Of a DNA stretch of 53,685 nucleotides, positions 1-8,192 are shown piece after piece. The notes beneath the pieces are model-generated. The model worked only from the letters and a program-made list of their open reading frames with translations, had not been told where the DNA came from and ran no database searches. The translations under genes were made by a program, and so were the position numbers. How positions within the stretch are numbered: the stretch's first letter is position 1; each line of letters starts with the position of its first letter. The DNA is taken from the NCBI GenBank assembly GCA_016744375.1, contig JADGEM010000027.1, positions 1 through 53,685 on the forward strand, given 5' to 3'. Source of the DNA: Gammaproteobacteria bacterium (GTDB taxonomy: Bacteria > Pseudomonadota > Gammaproteobacteria > GRL18).

Positions 1-8
1 AATCAAAT

Positions 9-84
<76 letters not shown>

Positions 85-189
85 TTTGATTTGATGGCGT
101 GTATTTTAACGTTTGTGCGGTGTATGTCAATGATTTTTTATATAAATAGTGACCAAAAAACAAGCCGAGTCAATTTGTAATATTGATTG

Positions 190-756
190 TCATTTTCTAA
201 GTGATGGTAACGCTGATGAAATGTAGTCTACCATTGACCAAAGTGTTAAAAAAACAGCGATATAGAGCAGAATAAAACCAACTTCCAGTAAAGGAATACC
301 TAACATTGGTTCGGCATAAAGTAACCAGGCCAGAGCAACCATTTGTGCCGTTGTTTTAATTTTACCTATAATAGAGACAGCAACACTGGTTCTTGAACCA
401 ACTTCAGCCATCCATTCACGCAAGGCTGAAATTGTAATTTCCCGTCCAATAATAATCACAGCAGCCATTGTCATAAAAATACTGGGATAGTCTGTAGGAT
501 TCTGGTCAACCAGAAGAATCAGAGCGACAGCAACCATCACCTTATCAGCAACCGGGTCCAGAAAAGCACCAAAAGCAGATGTCTGATTAAGCCGTCTGGC
601 CAGATAGCCATCAAACCAGTCAGTAATGGCTGCTGTCATAAAAATATATGCAGCGGCTTGATGTGCCCAGTCAAATGGCAGATAGAAAAAAATAACGAAA
701 ACCGGGACCAAAAGAATTCTAAAGGATGTCAGTACGTTTGGTATTGTATATTGCAT
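190..756 (-). CDS. pgsA: CDP-diacylglycerol-glycerol-3-phosphate 3-phosphatidyltransferase
   Basis: PgsA makes phosphatidylglycerol phosphate from CDP-diacylglycerol and sn-glycerol-3-phosphate in the inner membrane, the committed step to phosphatidylglycerol and cardiolipin. The 188-residue protein is the usual length. It carries the complete CDP-alcohol phosphotransferase signature: D49-G50, A53-R54, G63, D67 and D71 in the D-G-x2-A-R-x8-G-x3-D-x3-D spacing, with several hydrophobic membrane segments. It lies downstream of uvrC (75-nt gap) and upstream of tRNA-Gly, the classic gammaproteobacterial order. The ATG at 756 is the natural start because the protein begins with the typical M-x-Y-x-I-P-N-x-L-T amphipathic segment. 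Confidence 0.97.
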   Translation of the reverse strand: MQYTIPNVLTSFRILLVPVFVIFFYLPFDWAHQAAAYIFMTAAITDWFDGYLARRLNQTSAFGAFLDPVADKVMVAVALILLVDQNPTDYPSIFMTMAAVIIIGREITISALREWMAEVGSRTSVAVSIIGKIKTTAQMVALAWLLYAEPMLGIPLLEVGFILLYIAVFLTLWSMVDYISSALPSLRK

Positions 757-831
757 AAATTATTATCAGTTAATAGTGTTAATTCTGTTTAATTAGTACA
801 TTAGGAAATTTATTTCCGTTAAGTACTTATT

Positions 832-2751
832 CTAGCGATTATGAAAATGATCATATATTTTTTGTGCCAGTAATTTGCTAATACCACTTATTTTAGCTAA
901 ATCCTCAACACCTGCACGAGTTACTTCCTGTAAACCACCGAATTGTTTGAGCAGTAGCTGTCTGCGCTTTGGTCCCAATCCAGAGATCTTTTCCAATTGT
1001 GACGTTTTTCTGGCTTTAGCACGACGATTTTTATGCCCTGTAATGGCAAATCGATGTGCTTCATCCCTGATATGCTGGATCAGGTGCATCGCTTTTGAGT
1101 TGGATGGGAGTATAACTTTCTCATTTGTTTCAGACAAGAGTAAAGTATCAAGTTCTGCTTTACGCCCCTCTCCCTTGGTTATGCCAATTATTTGCACTGA
1201 GGTGATTTGTAGTGCTTGCATGACTTCTGTCGCCTGTTTGACCTGGCCTTTACCACCATCAATAACCAGCAAATCCGGGAGTTTGGCTTCACTTTTAGCA
1301 AGTTTGGTATAGCGACGTGTTAATGCCTGATGCATTGCCGCATAGTCATCTCCGGGAGTGATATTATCAATATTAAATCGCCGGTAATCACTTTTCAATG
1401 GACCTGAGGGATCAAAAACAACACAGGAAGCCACTGTTGCTTCACCTGAGCTATGACTGATATCAAAGCATTCCAGGCGCTCTGGCATGGCATCCATTTT
1501 TAGCGCATCCTGCAAATCTTCAAAACGTTTTATAACACTGGCACGATTGGACAACCGGCTCATTAAGGCAGTTTGTGCATTAGTTTGTGCCATTTGCAGC
1601 CATCTTGCACGCTCACCTCTAACCTTATCTTTAATTTCAACCTTATGGCCGGACTGCTCAAATAGAACGGTCTCTATTATTTGCCGGTCATCAAATGGAT
1701 GACTGACCAGTATTGTCGCCGGGATAAATCGGTCTGTATTTAGTGAACTGATATAAAACTGAGCAATAAATGCGGATAATAATTCTGATATGTTCTGATG
1801 CTGAGCATTTTTTGGAAAAAAACTTTTATTACCCAGATTAAGACCGTCACGTATAAAAAAAACCTGTATGCAGGCAACACCCTGATGATACTCAATGGCT
1901 ATAACATCCAGATCACCTTTTTCATTACTGACATATTGTTTTTCCTGAAGACGCCTTAAATTTGCAATCTGATCTCGATAAATGGCAGCTTTTTCATATT
2001 CCAGTTTTTGTGCCGCTTGATCCATACCTGAAATGAGTTCATCAATTATTTGATTGCTTTTTCCTTCAAGAAATAAAACTGTGTGTCGAACATCTTCAGC
2101 GTATTCTTCCTTTGAGACCAACGTTACGCAGGGAGCCTTACAGCGCTTAATCTGGTATTGTAAACAGGCTCTTGATCGATTTTTGTAAAAGCTGTCTTCA
2201 CATTGTCGTACAGGAAATAATTTTTGCAGCAGGTTTAAACTGTTTTTTACTGAGTGTCCATTGGGGTACGGGCCAAAGTATCGCCCTTTTTTATTTCGAC
2301 CACCACGATGAAAGGCCAGACGAGGAAACTTATCTTTATCTGATAAAAAGATATAGGGATATGATTTGTCATCGCGAAGAAGGATATTGTATCGAGGTTT
2401 ATAAGTTTTTATCAGATTGTTTTCAAGCAGCAGAGCTTCACTTTCTGTGTGAGTAATAACAATTTCAATAGTTGCAATCTGGCTCACCATTACAACTGTT
2501 TTAGGTGATTGACCTGACTTTCTAAAATAGCTGCCGACTCGTTTTTTAAGGTTTTTTGCTTTACCAACATAGATGACTATTTCATTGGCATCTATCATCC
2601 GATAGACCCCGGGTCTTGTGGTGAGATTTTTTAAAAAAATCTCAAGCTCAAATAATAGTGCAGGAAATTGTTTTTTTTTAGAGGGAGCTTTCTCTAAAGA
2701 AAGCTTTTCTGAGATTTTTTCATTTGGAGATTCAGTCGATTTATCGTGCAT
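832..2751 (-). CDS. uvrC: UvrABC excinuclease subunit C
   Basis: UvrC makes the two incisions of nucleotide excision repair after UvrAB loading. Domains in order: GIY-YIG nuclease (GVY at residues 48-50, IYVG at 60-63); a four-Cys cluster with spacing C-x11-C-x7-C-x3-C, matching the Fe-S cysteines of E. coli UvrC; a UVR motif near residue 250; an RNase H-like endonuclease half (ECFDISHSSG, LLVIDGGKGQ); and a C-terminal helix-hairpin-helix (ISGLGPKRRQLLLKQFGG). At 639 residues it has an N-terminal Lys/Ser-rich extension of about 30 residues relative to the E. coli start. No strong ribosome binding site is visible before the ATG at 2751. It lies 44 nt downstream of the GacA/UvrY gene. Confidence 0.97.
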   Translation of the reverse strand: MHDKSTESPNEKISEKLSLEKAPSKKKQFPALLFELEIFLKNLTTRPGVYRMIDANEIVIYVGKAKNLKKRVGSYFRKSGQSPKTVVMVSQIATIEIVITHTESEALLLENNLIKTYKPRYNILLRDDKSYPYIFLSDKDKFPRLAFHRGGRNKKGRYFGPYPNGHSVKNSLNLLQKLFPVRQCEDSFYKNRSRACLQYQIKRCKAPCVTLVSKEEYAEDVRHTVLFLEGKSNQIIDELISGMDQAAQKLEYEKAAIYRDQIANLRRLQEKQYVSNEKGDLDVIAIEYHQGVACIQVFFIRDGLNLGNKSFFPKNAQHQNISELLSAFIAQFYISSLNTDRFIPATILVSHPFDDRQIIETVLFEQSGHKVEIKDKVRGERARWLQMAQTNAQTALMSRLSNRASVIKRFEDLQDALKMDAMPERLECFDISHSSGEATVASCVVFDPSGPLKSDYRRFNIDNITPGDDYAAMHQALTRRYTKLAKSEAKLPDLLVIDGGKGQVKQATEVMQALQITSVQIIGITKGEGRKAELDTLLLSETNEKVILPSNSKAMHLIQHIRDEAHRFAITGHKNRRAKARKTSQLEKISGLGPKRRQLLLKQFGGLQEVTRAGVEDLAKISGISKLLAQKIYDHFHNR

Positions 2752-2795
2752 TAAGAACTGAACTAAAAAATTTACAGATTATTTCGATAAATTCT

Positions 2796-3434
2796 TTAAA
2801 CAGTATCATCTATCAGGCCATATTGCATAGCCAGACGGGTTAACTCAACATCATTGGATACTCTGAGTTTATCAAAAAGACGATAGCGATAAGTACTAAT
2901 AGTTTTGGGACTCAAATTCAACTGTTCTGAAATCTTTTGCCCTTTCATACCCTGCATACTCATCATCATGACCTGCATTTCACGCTGGGAAAGTTTATCA
3001 AAAGGATTTTCATCATCCGGCTGAATGCTCATGGCCATTTTTTGTGCAATATCAACACTGACATAACGTCGACCATAAAAAACTTCTTTAATCGCATGGA
3101 CGATTTCTTCAATATTACAGCCCTTAGTCAGGTAGCCCATTGCCCCGGCTTTGAATAGCTGTTGTGGGAAGGGTTCACTATCATGCACCGTCACAACAAT
3201 AATTTTCAGATGTTTGTCTTTAGCGATGAGTCGACGAGTCGCTTCCATACCACCAATACCAGGCATATTAAGATCCATAAGCACAACATCCACGTGCTCA
3301 TTTTGCGTAAAGTCAATAGCGGCTTCACCGGTTTCAACTTCACCCACGACCTCAAGACCATTGATGTCATCAATCAATCGCCTTATCCCTGTTCTGACCA
3401 ATTCATGATCATCAACTAACAAAACTTTTATCAC
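2796..3434 (-). CDS. uvrY: GacA/UvrY-family response regulator
   Basis: This is a NarL/FixJ-type DNA-binding response regulator, the expected partner of a BarA/GacS sensor kinase not present here. In gammaproteobacteria it drives Csr/Rsm small RNA transcription. The 212 residues comprise a receiver domain with acidic pair D8-D9, phospho-acceptor D54 and the K of YLTKG near residue 104, followed by a LuxR-type helix-turn-helix (LSQREMQVM, LSPKTISTYRYRLFDKL). The start is GTG at 3434, supported by a GGAGG about 7 nt upstream. It precedes uvrC, as in E. coli and Pseudomonas, and the two may be cotranscribed. Its own 5' region is the AT-rich gap up to tRNA-Ser. Confidence 0.94.
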   Translation of the reverse strand: MIKVLLVDDHELVRTGIRRLIDDINGLEVVGEVETGEAAIDFTQNEHVDVVLMDLNMPGIGGMEATRRLIAKDKHLKIIVVTVHDSEPFPQQLFKAGAMGYLTKGCNIEEIVHAIKEVFYGRRYVSVDIAQKMAMSIQPDDENPFDKLSQREMQVMMMSMQGMKGQKISEQLNLSPKTISTYRYRLFDKLRVSNDVELTRLAMQYGLIDDTV

Positions 3435-3751
3435 TGAAGCCCTCCAGGCTTTATTAATGAATGTTGCCTGCTACTTACTATCTCAAGATTATTAGTGCAT
3501 CGAATTCTTAATACTGGGTAGTGTAACTGGTTTAAAAAGAAGATGCTACAGTAAAAACCCCAATATCAGTACATATTAATATAATAGGTAACAATATGAT
3601 TGACTATTTAGAGGAAATCAATGTTATTGGTTAGGTTATTGTTGAATTTTCTTTGGAAAACTCTAAATAAAAAAAGAAATAAATTAAAAAAGGAAAGACG
3701 TTCAGGTAAGAATAAAAGATGTGTTTATTAAAAATAATTAGATTTAGATAA
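3435..3751. other. AT-rich intergenic region upstream of the GacA/UvrY gene
   Basis: This 317-bp stretch separates the regulator gene from tRNA-Ser, both on the minus strand. It should hold the promoter of the gacA-uvrC-pgsA group. I see several AT-rich -10-like hexamers but no pair convincing enough to place a promoter, no ORF above 15 codons, and no hairpin resembling an sRNA. Confidence 0.5.
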
Positions 3752-3841
3752 TGGCGATGGGCGAGGGATTTGAACCCCCGAAGGTTTTAACACCTTGCTG
3801 GTTTTCAAGACCAGTGCTTTCAGCCGCTCAGCCAGCCCACC
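3752..3841 (-). tRNA. tRNA-Ser (TGA)
   Basis: A 90-nt class II tRNA on the minus strand: acceptor GGTGGGC pairs GCCCATC (one G-U), the anticodon loop CTTGAAA contains TGA, a long variable arm (GCAAGGTG...CACCTTC-like) is present, the T-loop is TTCAAAT, the discriminator is G and CCA is encoded at 3754-3752. It reads UCN serine codons. The long variable arm confirms serine identity. Confidence 0.97.
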
Positions 3842-3919
3842 GTCGAAAGTGAGGCGATTATAAACAACCTTTTCGATGATTGCCAGCCCAAAAGCAAAAA
3901 AAATGAATTTTCCTTGATT

Positions 3920-3940
3920 TATGCTGTCATAGACAGCATA
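3920..3940. promoter_or_regulatory. Perfect 9-bp dyad (candidate operator)
   Basis: TATGCTGTC and GACAGCATA flank a 3-nt centre (ATA). The dyad lies between tRNA-Ser (minus) and the yccA-like gene (plus), about 79 bp from the tRNA 5' end and 113 bp from the yccA start codon. It contains CTGT-N5-ACAG, so it is not a LexA box, which needs N8. A transcription-factor site is the likeliest role; a small hairpin is the alternative. Confidence 0.45.
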
Positions 3941-3992
3941 TTGCAATTATAATTATATTAATGATATAAAGGCATTATATAAACTATACTTT

Positions 3993-4026
3993 TTGCATGA
4001 CCTAAACTATTGCATAACCTAAACTA
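3993..4026. repeat. 17-bp tandem direct repeat in the yccA leader
   Basis: TTGCATGACCTAAACTA (3993-4009) is followed immediately by TTGCATAACCTAAACTA (4010-4026). They match at 16 of 17 positions. The copies end 27 bp before the start codon, so they lie in the promoter or leader. This may be a slippage duplication or a paired regulator site. Confidence 0.7.
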
Positions 4027-4053
4027 AAAGAAGAGCCAGGAGGCTAACCAACA

Positions 4054-4719
4054 ATGAATCGACCAGTAGAGCTTGCACAATCGCAATCAGCTGTTCTAGA
4101 AGTTAATAAAGTTCTTAAAAATACTTATGCTTTACTTTCTGTTACGCTGCTTTTTAGTGCATTCACTGCATTTATTTCTATGCAGATGGAGATGCCGGGC
4201 TTTATGCCTTTAGTAGCTACCTTTGGTGCCCTGGGACTTATCTGGCTAGTTCTGCCACGAACAGCTAATAGCGCAGCAGGTATTGGTGTTGTTTTTGCAA
4301 TCACTGGCCTGCTTGGACTTGGACTGGGCCCAATTCTGAACAATTATTTGCAAATGTCTAATGGCAGTCAGCTGATTATGACTTCTTTAGGCGGTACCGG
4401 TGTTATCTTCCTGGCACTTTCAGGTTATGCACTGACCTCAAAACGTGACTTCAGCTTTATGGGAGGAATGCTTGTTGTGGGTATGGTATTGGTACTCATT
4501 GCATCTTTAGCCAATATATTCATGGAAATTCCAGCATTATCACTGGCAATTTCAGCAATAGTCATTGTTATCATGAGTGGTTTTATTCTGCATGATACCA
4601 GCCGAATCATTAACGGTGGTGAGAGAAACTACATAATGGCAACAGTAGGCCTGTACCTGAGCATATATAACATCTTTGTTAATTTACTGATGTTACTCGG
4701 TTTCATGTCTGACGACTAA
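4054..4719 (+). CDS. Bax inhibitor-1/YccA family membrane protein
   Basis: This is an inner-membrane protein of the BI-1/UPF0005 family. E. coli YccA binds and modulates the FtsH protease; other members are leak channels. The 221 residues form about seven hydrophobic segments after a cytoplasmic head (MNRPVELAQSQSAVLEVNKV), and the sequence has the family features SLTLLFSA-like TM1, LHDTSRIINGG between the last helices, and a final TM ending in acidic residues. The start is fixed by a consensus AGGAGG at 4039-4044, ten nt before the ATG. A tandem 17-bp repeat and a palindrome lie upstream. Expression may be strong given the ribosome binding site. Confidence 0.93.
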   Translation: MNRPVELAQSQSAVLEVNKVLKNTYALLSVTLLFSAFTAFISMQMEMPGFMPLVATFGALGLIWLVLPRTANSAAGIGVVFAITGLLGLGLGPILNNYLQMSNGSQLIMTSLGGTGVIFLALSGYALTSKRDFSFMGGMLVVGMVLVLIASLANIFMEIPALSLAISAIVIVIMSGFILHDTSRIINGGERNYIMATVGLYLSIYNIFVNLLMLLGFMSDD

Positions 4720-4737
4720 CGACGTCACTTTTTATGT

Positions 4738-4764
4738 AATAAGTCCATCTCCGGTGGGCTTATT
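4738..4764 (+). terminator. Hairpin after the yccA-like gene
   Basis: AATAAGTCCA pairs with TGGGCTTATT (10 bp, one G-U) around a 7-nt loop, 19 nt beyond the stop codon. The following bases are only moderately T-rich, so it is a weak intrinsic terminator or a 3' stabilising hairpin. Confidence 0.45.
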
Positions 4765-4873
4765 CATTAAAATCAGCTACCAGGAACGACCCCCGTCTCT
4801 TCCCTTGCATTAATTCATACTCCACTTATCGACTGGTCTTCAGACTGCTTAAAAAAACACAGGTTAATTTATT

Positions 4874-5053
4874 ATGGACTGGATAAAAATTTCCTCCGCA
4901 TTACTGATTGTTTTAATGTTAGTGTATTTATTGCCGCGAGCAAAAGATATGCTCAAAAATAGTCCCAAAGCATCGAGCAATGATATGATTGCCGCTTTAA
5001 TCCCTCTCTTACTGGTCATCGGTTTTGTTTTCTTATTGATTAAGTCTGTATAG
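4874..5053 (+). CDS. Small two-helix membrane protein (59 residues)
   Basis: An ATG at 4874 opens a 59-residue frame ending in TAG at 5053. Residues about 5-20 (ISSALLIVLMLVYLL) and 40-58 (IAALIPLLLVIGFVFLLIKS) are hydrophobic. A positively charged hinge joins them (PRAKDMLKNSPKASSND), predicting a hairpin with both ends outside and the loop in the cytoplasm. An AGG lies about 10 nt upstream. It sits 24 nt before mutH in the same orientation and may be cotranscribed with it. I recall similar short conserved gammaproteobacterial proteins of unknown function but cannot name a family. The clean membrane pattern and in-frame position support a real gene. Confidence 0.7.
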   Translation: MDWIKISSALLIVLMLVYLLPRAKDMLKNSPKASSNDMIAALIPLLLVIGFVFLLIKSV

Positions 5054-5077
5054 CCAAGCCATATTTATAATTGTTTA

Positions 5078-5764
5078 ATGACAAAAAAAATGCCAATAGT
5101 CACTAAACCGGAATCAGAACATGAACTTGAATCCCGAGTACTAGCACTTGCCGGACAAACGTTGTCACAACTTGCCGATAAAATACATTGGCCCATACCT
5201 GAAAATCTGAAACATGATAAGGGTTGGGTAGGTCAGTTACTTGAAGTTCATCTGGGCGCCTCTGCGGGTAATCTGTCAGAACCTGATTTTCAAAATATTG
5301 GTATTGAACTAAAAACAATACCCTTAACCGCAAAACATAAAGCGAAAGAAACCACTTATGTCTGTGCCGTTCCTCTGCTCAACAATATAGGCCTGTCCTG
5401 GGAAGACTGCTGTGTTTATCACAAGCTATCCCGTGTTCTCTGGTTACCTGTAGAAGCAGAAGCAACAATTCCACTGGGCAAACGACGTATAGGTCGGGGA
5501 TTTATCTGGTCCCCTTCTACTGAAGAAATGGACCTCCTGAAAACTGATTGGGAAGAATTCATGGAGCTGATCAGCCTGGGGCAGGTTGAAACAATTACTG
5601 CCCATCTGGGTGAATATCTTCAAATTCGCCCCAAAGCAGCCAATGCATCGGTGGTTACTACAGGTATAGGCTTGAATGGCATGAGAAAACAGACACTGCC
5701 ACGTGGTTTTTATCTACGAACGTCATTTACCAATCATATACTAGAGTCCTTTTTTAAAAACTGA
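5078..5764 (+). CDS. mutH: DNA mismatch repair endonuclease MutH
   Basis: MutH nicks the unmethylated strand at hemimethylated GATC sites when activated by MutS-MutL, directing repair to the new strand. The 228-residue protein is full length. The catalytic residues D70, E77 and K79 sit in DFQNIGIELKTIPL, at the same numbering as in E. coli. Other family hallmarks are LKHDKGWVGQLLE, LGASAG, HKLSRVLWLPVE, QVETITAHLGEYLQIRPKA and the C-terminal LPRGFYL. Its presence implies Dam-type GATC methylation in this organism, a trait limited to part of the Gammaproteobacteria. It starts 24 nt after the 59-residue membrane protein gene. Confidence 0.97.
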   Translation: MTKKMPIVTKPESEHELESRVLALAGQTLSQLADKIHWPIPENLKHDKGWVGQLLEVHLGASAGNLSEPDFQNIGIELKTIPLTAKHKAKETTYVCAVPLLNNIGLSWEDCCVYHKLSRVLWLPVEAEATIPLGKRRIGRGFIWSPSTEEMDLLKTDWEEFMELISLGQVETITAHLGEYLQIRPKAANASVVTTGIGLNGMRKQTLPRGFYLRTSFTNHILESFFKN

Positions 5765-5906
5765 AGCATATGAACTCATAGAAAACATCTCAGAATATTT
5801 TGATGGCCTGGAAGTCGGTATGACTCACATGGTGACAATTGGTGATTTACATGAGATGGTGCTTGATCATGAGTTTAAAGATGTGGCAAGCCATTATTTT
5901 AATTAG
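5745..5906 (+). pseudogene. Possible 3' remnant of an unidentified gene
   Basis: Just after mutH, in the -1 frame, an open stretch from 5745 (after a TAG at 5742) to TAG at 5904-5906 encodes a protein-like, acidic sequence (for example EAYELIENISEYFDGLEVG, then MTHMVTIGDLHEMVLDHEF). No ATG, GTG or TTG opens it near the left end; the first ATG is internal at 5820 and would give only 28 residues. MutH ends where its homologues end, so this is not a frameshifted MutH tail. It may be the decayed 3' end of an old neighbour, a very short real peptide, or chance. Confidence 0.35.
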
Positions 5907-5920
5907 TGAGGCATGCCCCA

Positions 5921-6436
5921 CTAAAAATTGAGCAGACTGTCTTCAAAGCCAAAATCTGTGAGACTATCCAGTCTTTGCGGATACAGGATCCCATTCAGGT
6001 GATCAATTTCATGCTGTATTATCCGCGCATGAAAACCGCTGACTGACTTTTTACTCAATTTCCCTTCGGCATCAAAGGCCTGATAAGTAATATGAGTGGA
6101 ACGTGCAATTCGGCCTCTTAGATTAGGTAAGCTCAGACAACCTTCCCAGGCAAACTCTTCTTGTTCTGAAGAATTAATTATTCGAGGATTAATCAAAACA
6201 TCCAGCTTAATATTAGCGGCCTGTGGATACCTTTTATTTTGACTCACTTCAAGAACAATAATCTGTTGTAATAAGCCAACCTGCGGTGCAGCCAGACCAA
6301 CGCCCTGATAGTATCTCATTGTCTCAATCATGTCAGAAATCGTCTGATGCAGGGCACCACTGTAAAAGTCATTGACGGGTCTGGCTTTAAGCATCAATTG
6401 CGGAGCCCCCATTTTTAGTATTTCAAGAACAGCCAT
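5921..6436 (-). CDS. def: Peptide deformylase
   Basis: This metalloenzyme removes the formyl group from nascent N-terminal formyl-methionine. All three motifs are present: GVGLAAPQVG at residues 45-54, EGCLSLP with metal ligand C100, and QHEIDHLNG with H142 and H146 and the catalytic Glu between them. The 171 residues are normal for the family. It stands alone, not in the usual def-fmt operon, so it may be a second deformylase paralogue. It converges with mutH and diverges from csiV. Confidence 0.96.
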   Translation of the reverse strand: MAVLEILKMGAPQLMLKARPVNDFYSGALHQTISDMIETMRYYQGVGLAAPQVGLLQQIIVLEVSQNKRYPQAANIKLDVLINPRIINSSEQEEFAWEGCLSLPNLRGRIARSTHITYQAFDAEGKLSKKSVSGFHARIIQHEIDHLNGILYPQRLDSLTDFGFEDSLLNF

Positions 6437-6535
6437 AGATTAATCCAAATATTTTGCAAAATGATCGCTCATAGTATAGCTTTCCCCTGCCCTATTTTGC
6501 ATAATATATCGCTTATCAAATGAGATTAATTAAAA

Positions 6536-7402
6536 ATGAACGTGATCATCAAAATACTTTTTTGTTTTTTCCTGCTCTTAACGGCAAGCTCCTCACTAGC
6601 TGAAGACTCTTCAGCAGCGCAGACTGAGGAACAAACCCCAGCACAAGAAAAACAGAGCAAATCCGTCAAGAAGCAATATTATATTGTTGAGGTTGTTCTC
6701 TTCAGACAACTGAATGATCAGGGAAAACGTGATGAATTCTGGAGTAGAGAAGATATTATTAATGAGATAAGTGGCGATAATACACAGCAGGATACTTTAA
6801 CAGATGATAGCCCGGCATTAGCTGAGTATGATCTGCAAAGCAGACATTTTTCTCCCTTAAGAAACGGAATTGCTGAAACATCATCTGGAAAGTATAAACT
6901 AACGGATTCTGCTGCTCATCTTCGATACTCTCCCAACTATAAGGTCTTAGCTCATTTTGGCTGGACTCAGCGTTCCTTGTCTAAAAAACGGGCCCTTCCA
7001 ATTCGAATTACAGGCAATCAGTTTTCTGATAATTTGATGCCGCAGGGTGAGATTAAGCTTTATGTTTCGCGATTTCTACATATGCAGGTTGATCTGAAAG
7101 CGTCACAATGTGACTATACCCAAAAAAATACTCTTAACAGTGGTGACAGCCAGAATGAAATGATAAGTGACAAGGAACTCGATCAACAATTAGAAGAAGG
7201 TATTTCAAAACTGGAAACAGACACTCTTAAAGTAAAAAATGAAGTACTCAATGAACAATGTGTCAATAATGTTTATACATTCAAACAAAATCGAAAAATG
7301 CGTAGTCGTGAATTGCACTACATCGACAATCCGGTCTTTGGGATGCTGGTGTATGTCACTCCCTTTGCTGTGAGCACTGACACTGTCAGTGCCAGTCAGT
7401 AA
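6536..7402 (+). CDS. csiV: CsiV-family periplasmic protein
   Basis: The 288-residue protein has a Sec signal peptide (hydrophobic residues 4-18, cleavage probably after SLA at 20-22) followed by a low-complexity Gln/Glu linker. The domain opens with YYIVEVVLFRQLNDQGKRDE, the strand that characterises CsiV/PF10972 proteins (xVExIVFRQ). CsiV was described in Vibrio cholerae as a peptidoglycan-binding protein needed for the D-amino-acid stress response and activation of low-molecular-weight PBP function. The C-terminal SRELHYIDNPVFGMLVYVTP is also typical (final hydrophobic strand). It is monocistronic and converges with the methylthioinosine phosphorylase gene. The family call rests on these short motifs. 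Confidence 0.72.
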   Translation: MNVIIKILFCFFLLLTASSSLAEDSSAAQTEEQTPAQEKQSKSVKKQYYIVEVVLFRQLNDQGKRDEFWSREDIINEISGDNTQQDTLTDDSPALAEYDLQSRHFSPLRNGIAETSSGKYKLTDSAAHLRYSPNYKVLAHFGWTQRSLSKKRALPIRITGNQFSDNLMPQGEIKLYVSRFLHMQVDLKASQCDYTQKNTLNSGDSQNEMISDKELDQQLEEGISKLETDTLKVKNEVLNEQCVNNVYTFKQNRKMRSRELHYIDNPVFGMLVYVTPFAVSTDTVSASQ

Positions 7403-7421
7403 AATCTATCAGTCACTTTTT

Positions 7422-8192
7422 TTAATGACAGTTCTCTATAACGGCGGCTATCAACTGGCGCACTTGCGCCAAACCATTTTCAACATTTTTTTCTATTGCT
7501 TCCATAGTAATCGGTTCATCACTAAGGCCTGCAGCCCAGTTTGCATTGACACAGATTGACGCATAATCAATTGCTAGCTCTCTTGCTAAAGCAGCTTCAG
7601 GCATGCCTGTCATACCCACAATATCACAGCCATCTCTTTTCAGGCGCTGAATTTCGGCAGCCGTTTCGAGTCGTGGTCCCTCAGTTGCCGCATAAGTCCC
7701 ACCTCTAATCAATTTAATTTTTTCTTCTTCAGCAGAGTCAATTATCTGTTGACTTAGCTCTGCACTATAGGGGTATGAAAAATCAATATGAGTCACATGA
7801 TTGAGGTTTTTTTCATAAAAGGTATTGATTCGTCGAGTCGTATAATCAATGATCTGATCGGGAATAACAAGACTGCCAGGAAGCATATCATTACGAATCC
7901 CACCTACGGCATTCACAGCAATAATATCCGTCACTCCAGCCTCTTTTAAAGCACGAATGTTGGCACGATAATTAACCATATGAGGAGGCATTGTATGCGC
8001 ATGCCCATGTCGAGCAAGAAAAACAACCTCAGTTGATTGAGAAGCACCATTATTTAAGCAGCCATATGCCAGTGGCGATGAAGCTTCACCATAAGGCGTC
8101 ATAGCAATTTCACGACGAGTGATTTCCAGATTCTTTAATGAGGTCAATCCGGTACCGCCAATTATGGCAATTTTTTTATTATCTTCAGACAT
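7422..8192 (-). CDS. mtnP: S-methyl-5'-thioinosine phosphorylase (MTAP family)
   Basis: It belongs to the PNP/MTA phosphorylase family, 256 residues, cytoplasmic. Visible motifs are IGGTGL (phosphate loop), FLARHGHAHTMPPHMVNYRANI, VNAVGGI, THIDFSYPY, TEGPRLET and DIVGMTGMPEAALARE. The sequence closely follows the pattern of Pseudomonas PA3004, which phosphorolyses methylthioinosine to hypoxanthine and methylthioribose-1-phosphate after deamination of MTA; an MTA preference cannot be excluded. The gene directly abuts (0 nt) a hypoxanthine-type phosphoribosyltransferase, which could reuse the hypoxanthine. That supports the inosine specificity. It is the last gene of a long minus-strand run containing nagZ. 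Confidence 0.87.
   Translation of the reverse strand: MSEDNKKIAIIGGTGLTSLKNLEITRREIAMTPYGEASSPLAYGCLNNGASQSTEVVFLARHGHAHTMPPHMVNYRANIRALKEAGVTDIIAVNAVGGIRNDMLPGSLVIPDQIIDYTTRRINTFYEKNLNHVTHIDFSYPYSAELSQQIIDSAEEEKIKLIRGGTYAATEGPRLETAAEIQRLKRDGCDIVGMTGMPEAALARELAIDYASICVNANWAAGLSDEPITMEAIEKNVENGLAQVRQLIAAVIENCH

Noticed and set aside
875..1312. Opposite-strand reading frame of 145 codons within uvrC
   Set aside because: It mirrors a well-supported uvrC frame, has no ribosome binding site and no recognisable domain.
3924..3936. LexA/SOS box in the dyad near yccA
   Set aside because: CTGT and ACAG are 5 nt apart; LexA needs 8.
3728..3946. Reading frame across tRNA-Ser
   Set aside because: It is open only because it crosses the tRNA gene; the residues reflect tRNA sequence.
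7374..7392. Perfect 9-bp dyad (GCACTGACA, C, TGTCAGTGC) at the 3' end of csiV as a terminator
   Set aside because: It lies inside the csiV coding region, and the nearest T-run starts 25 nt later. Neither strand gives the stem plus adjacent T-run expected of an intrinsic terminator.
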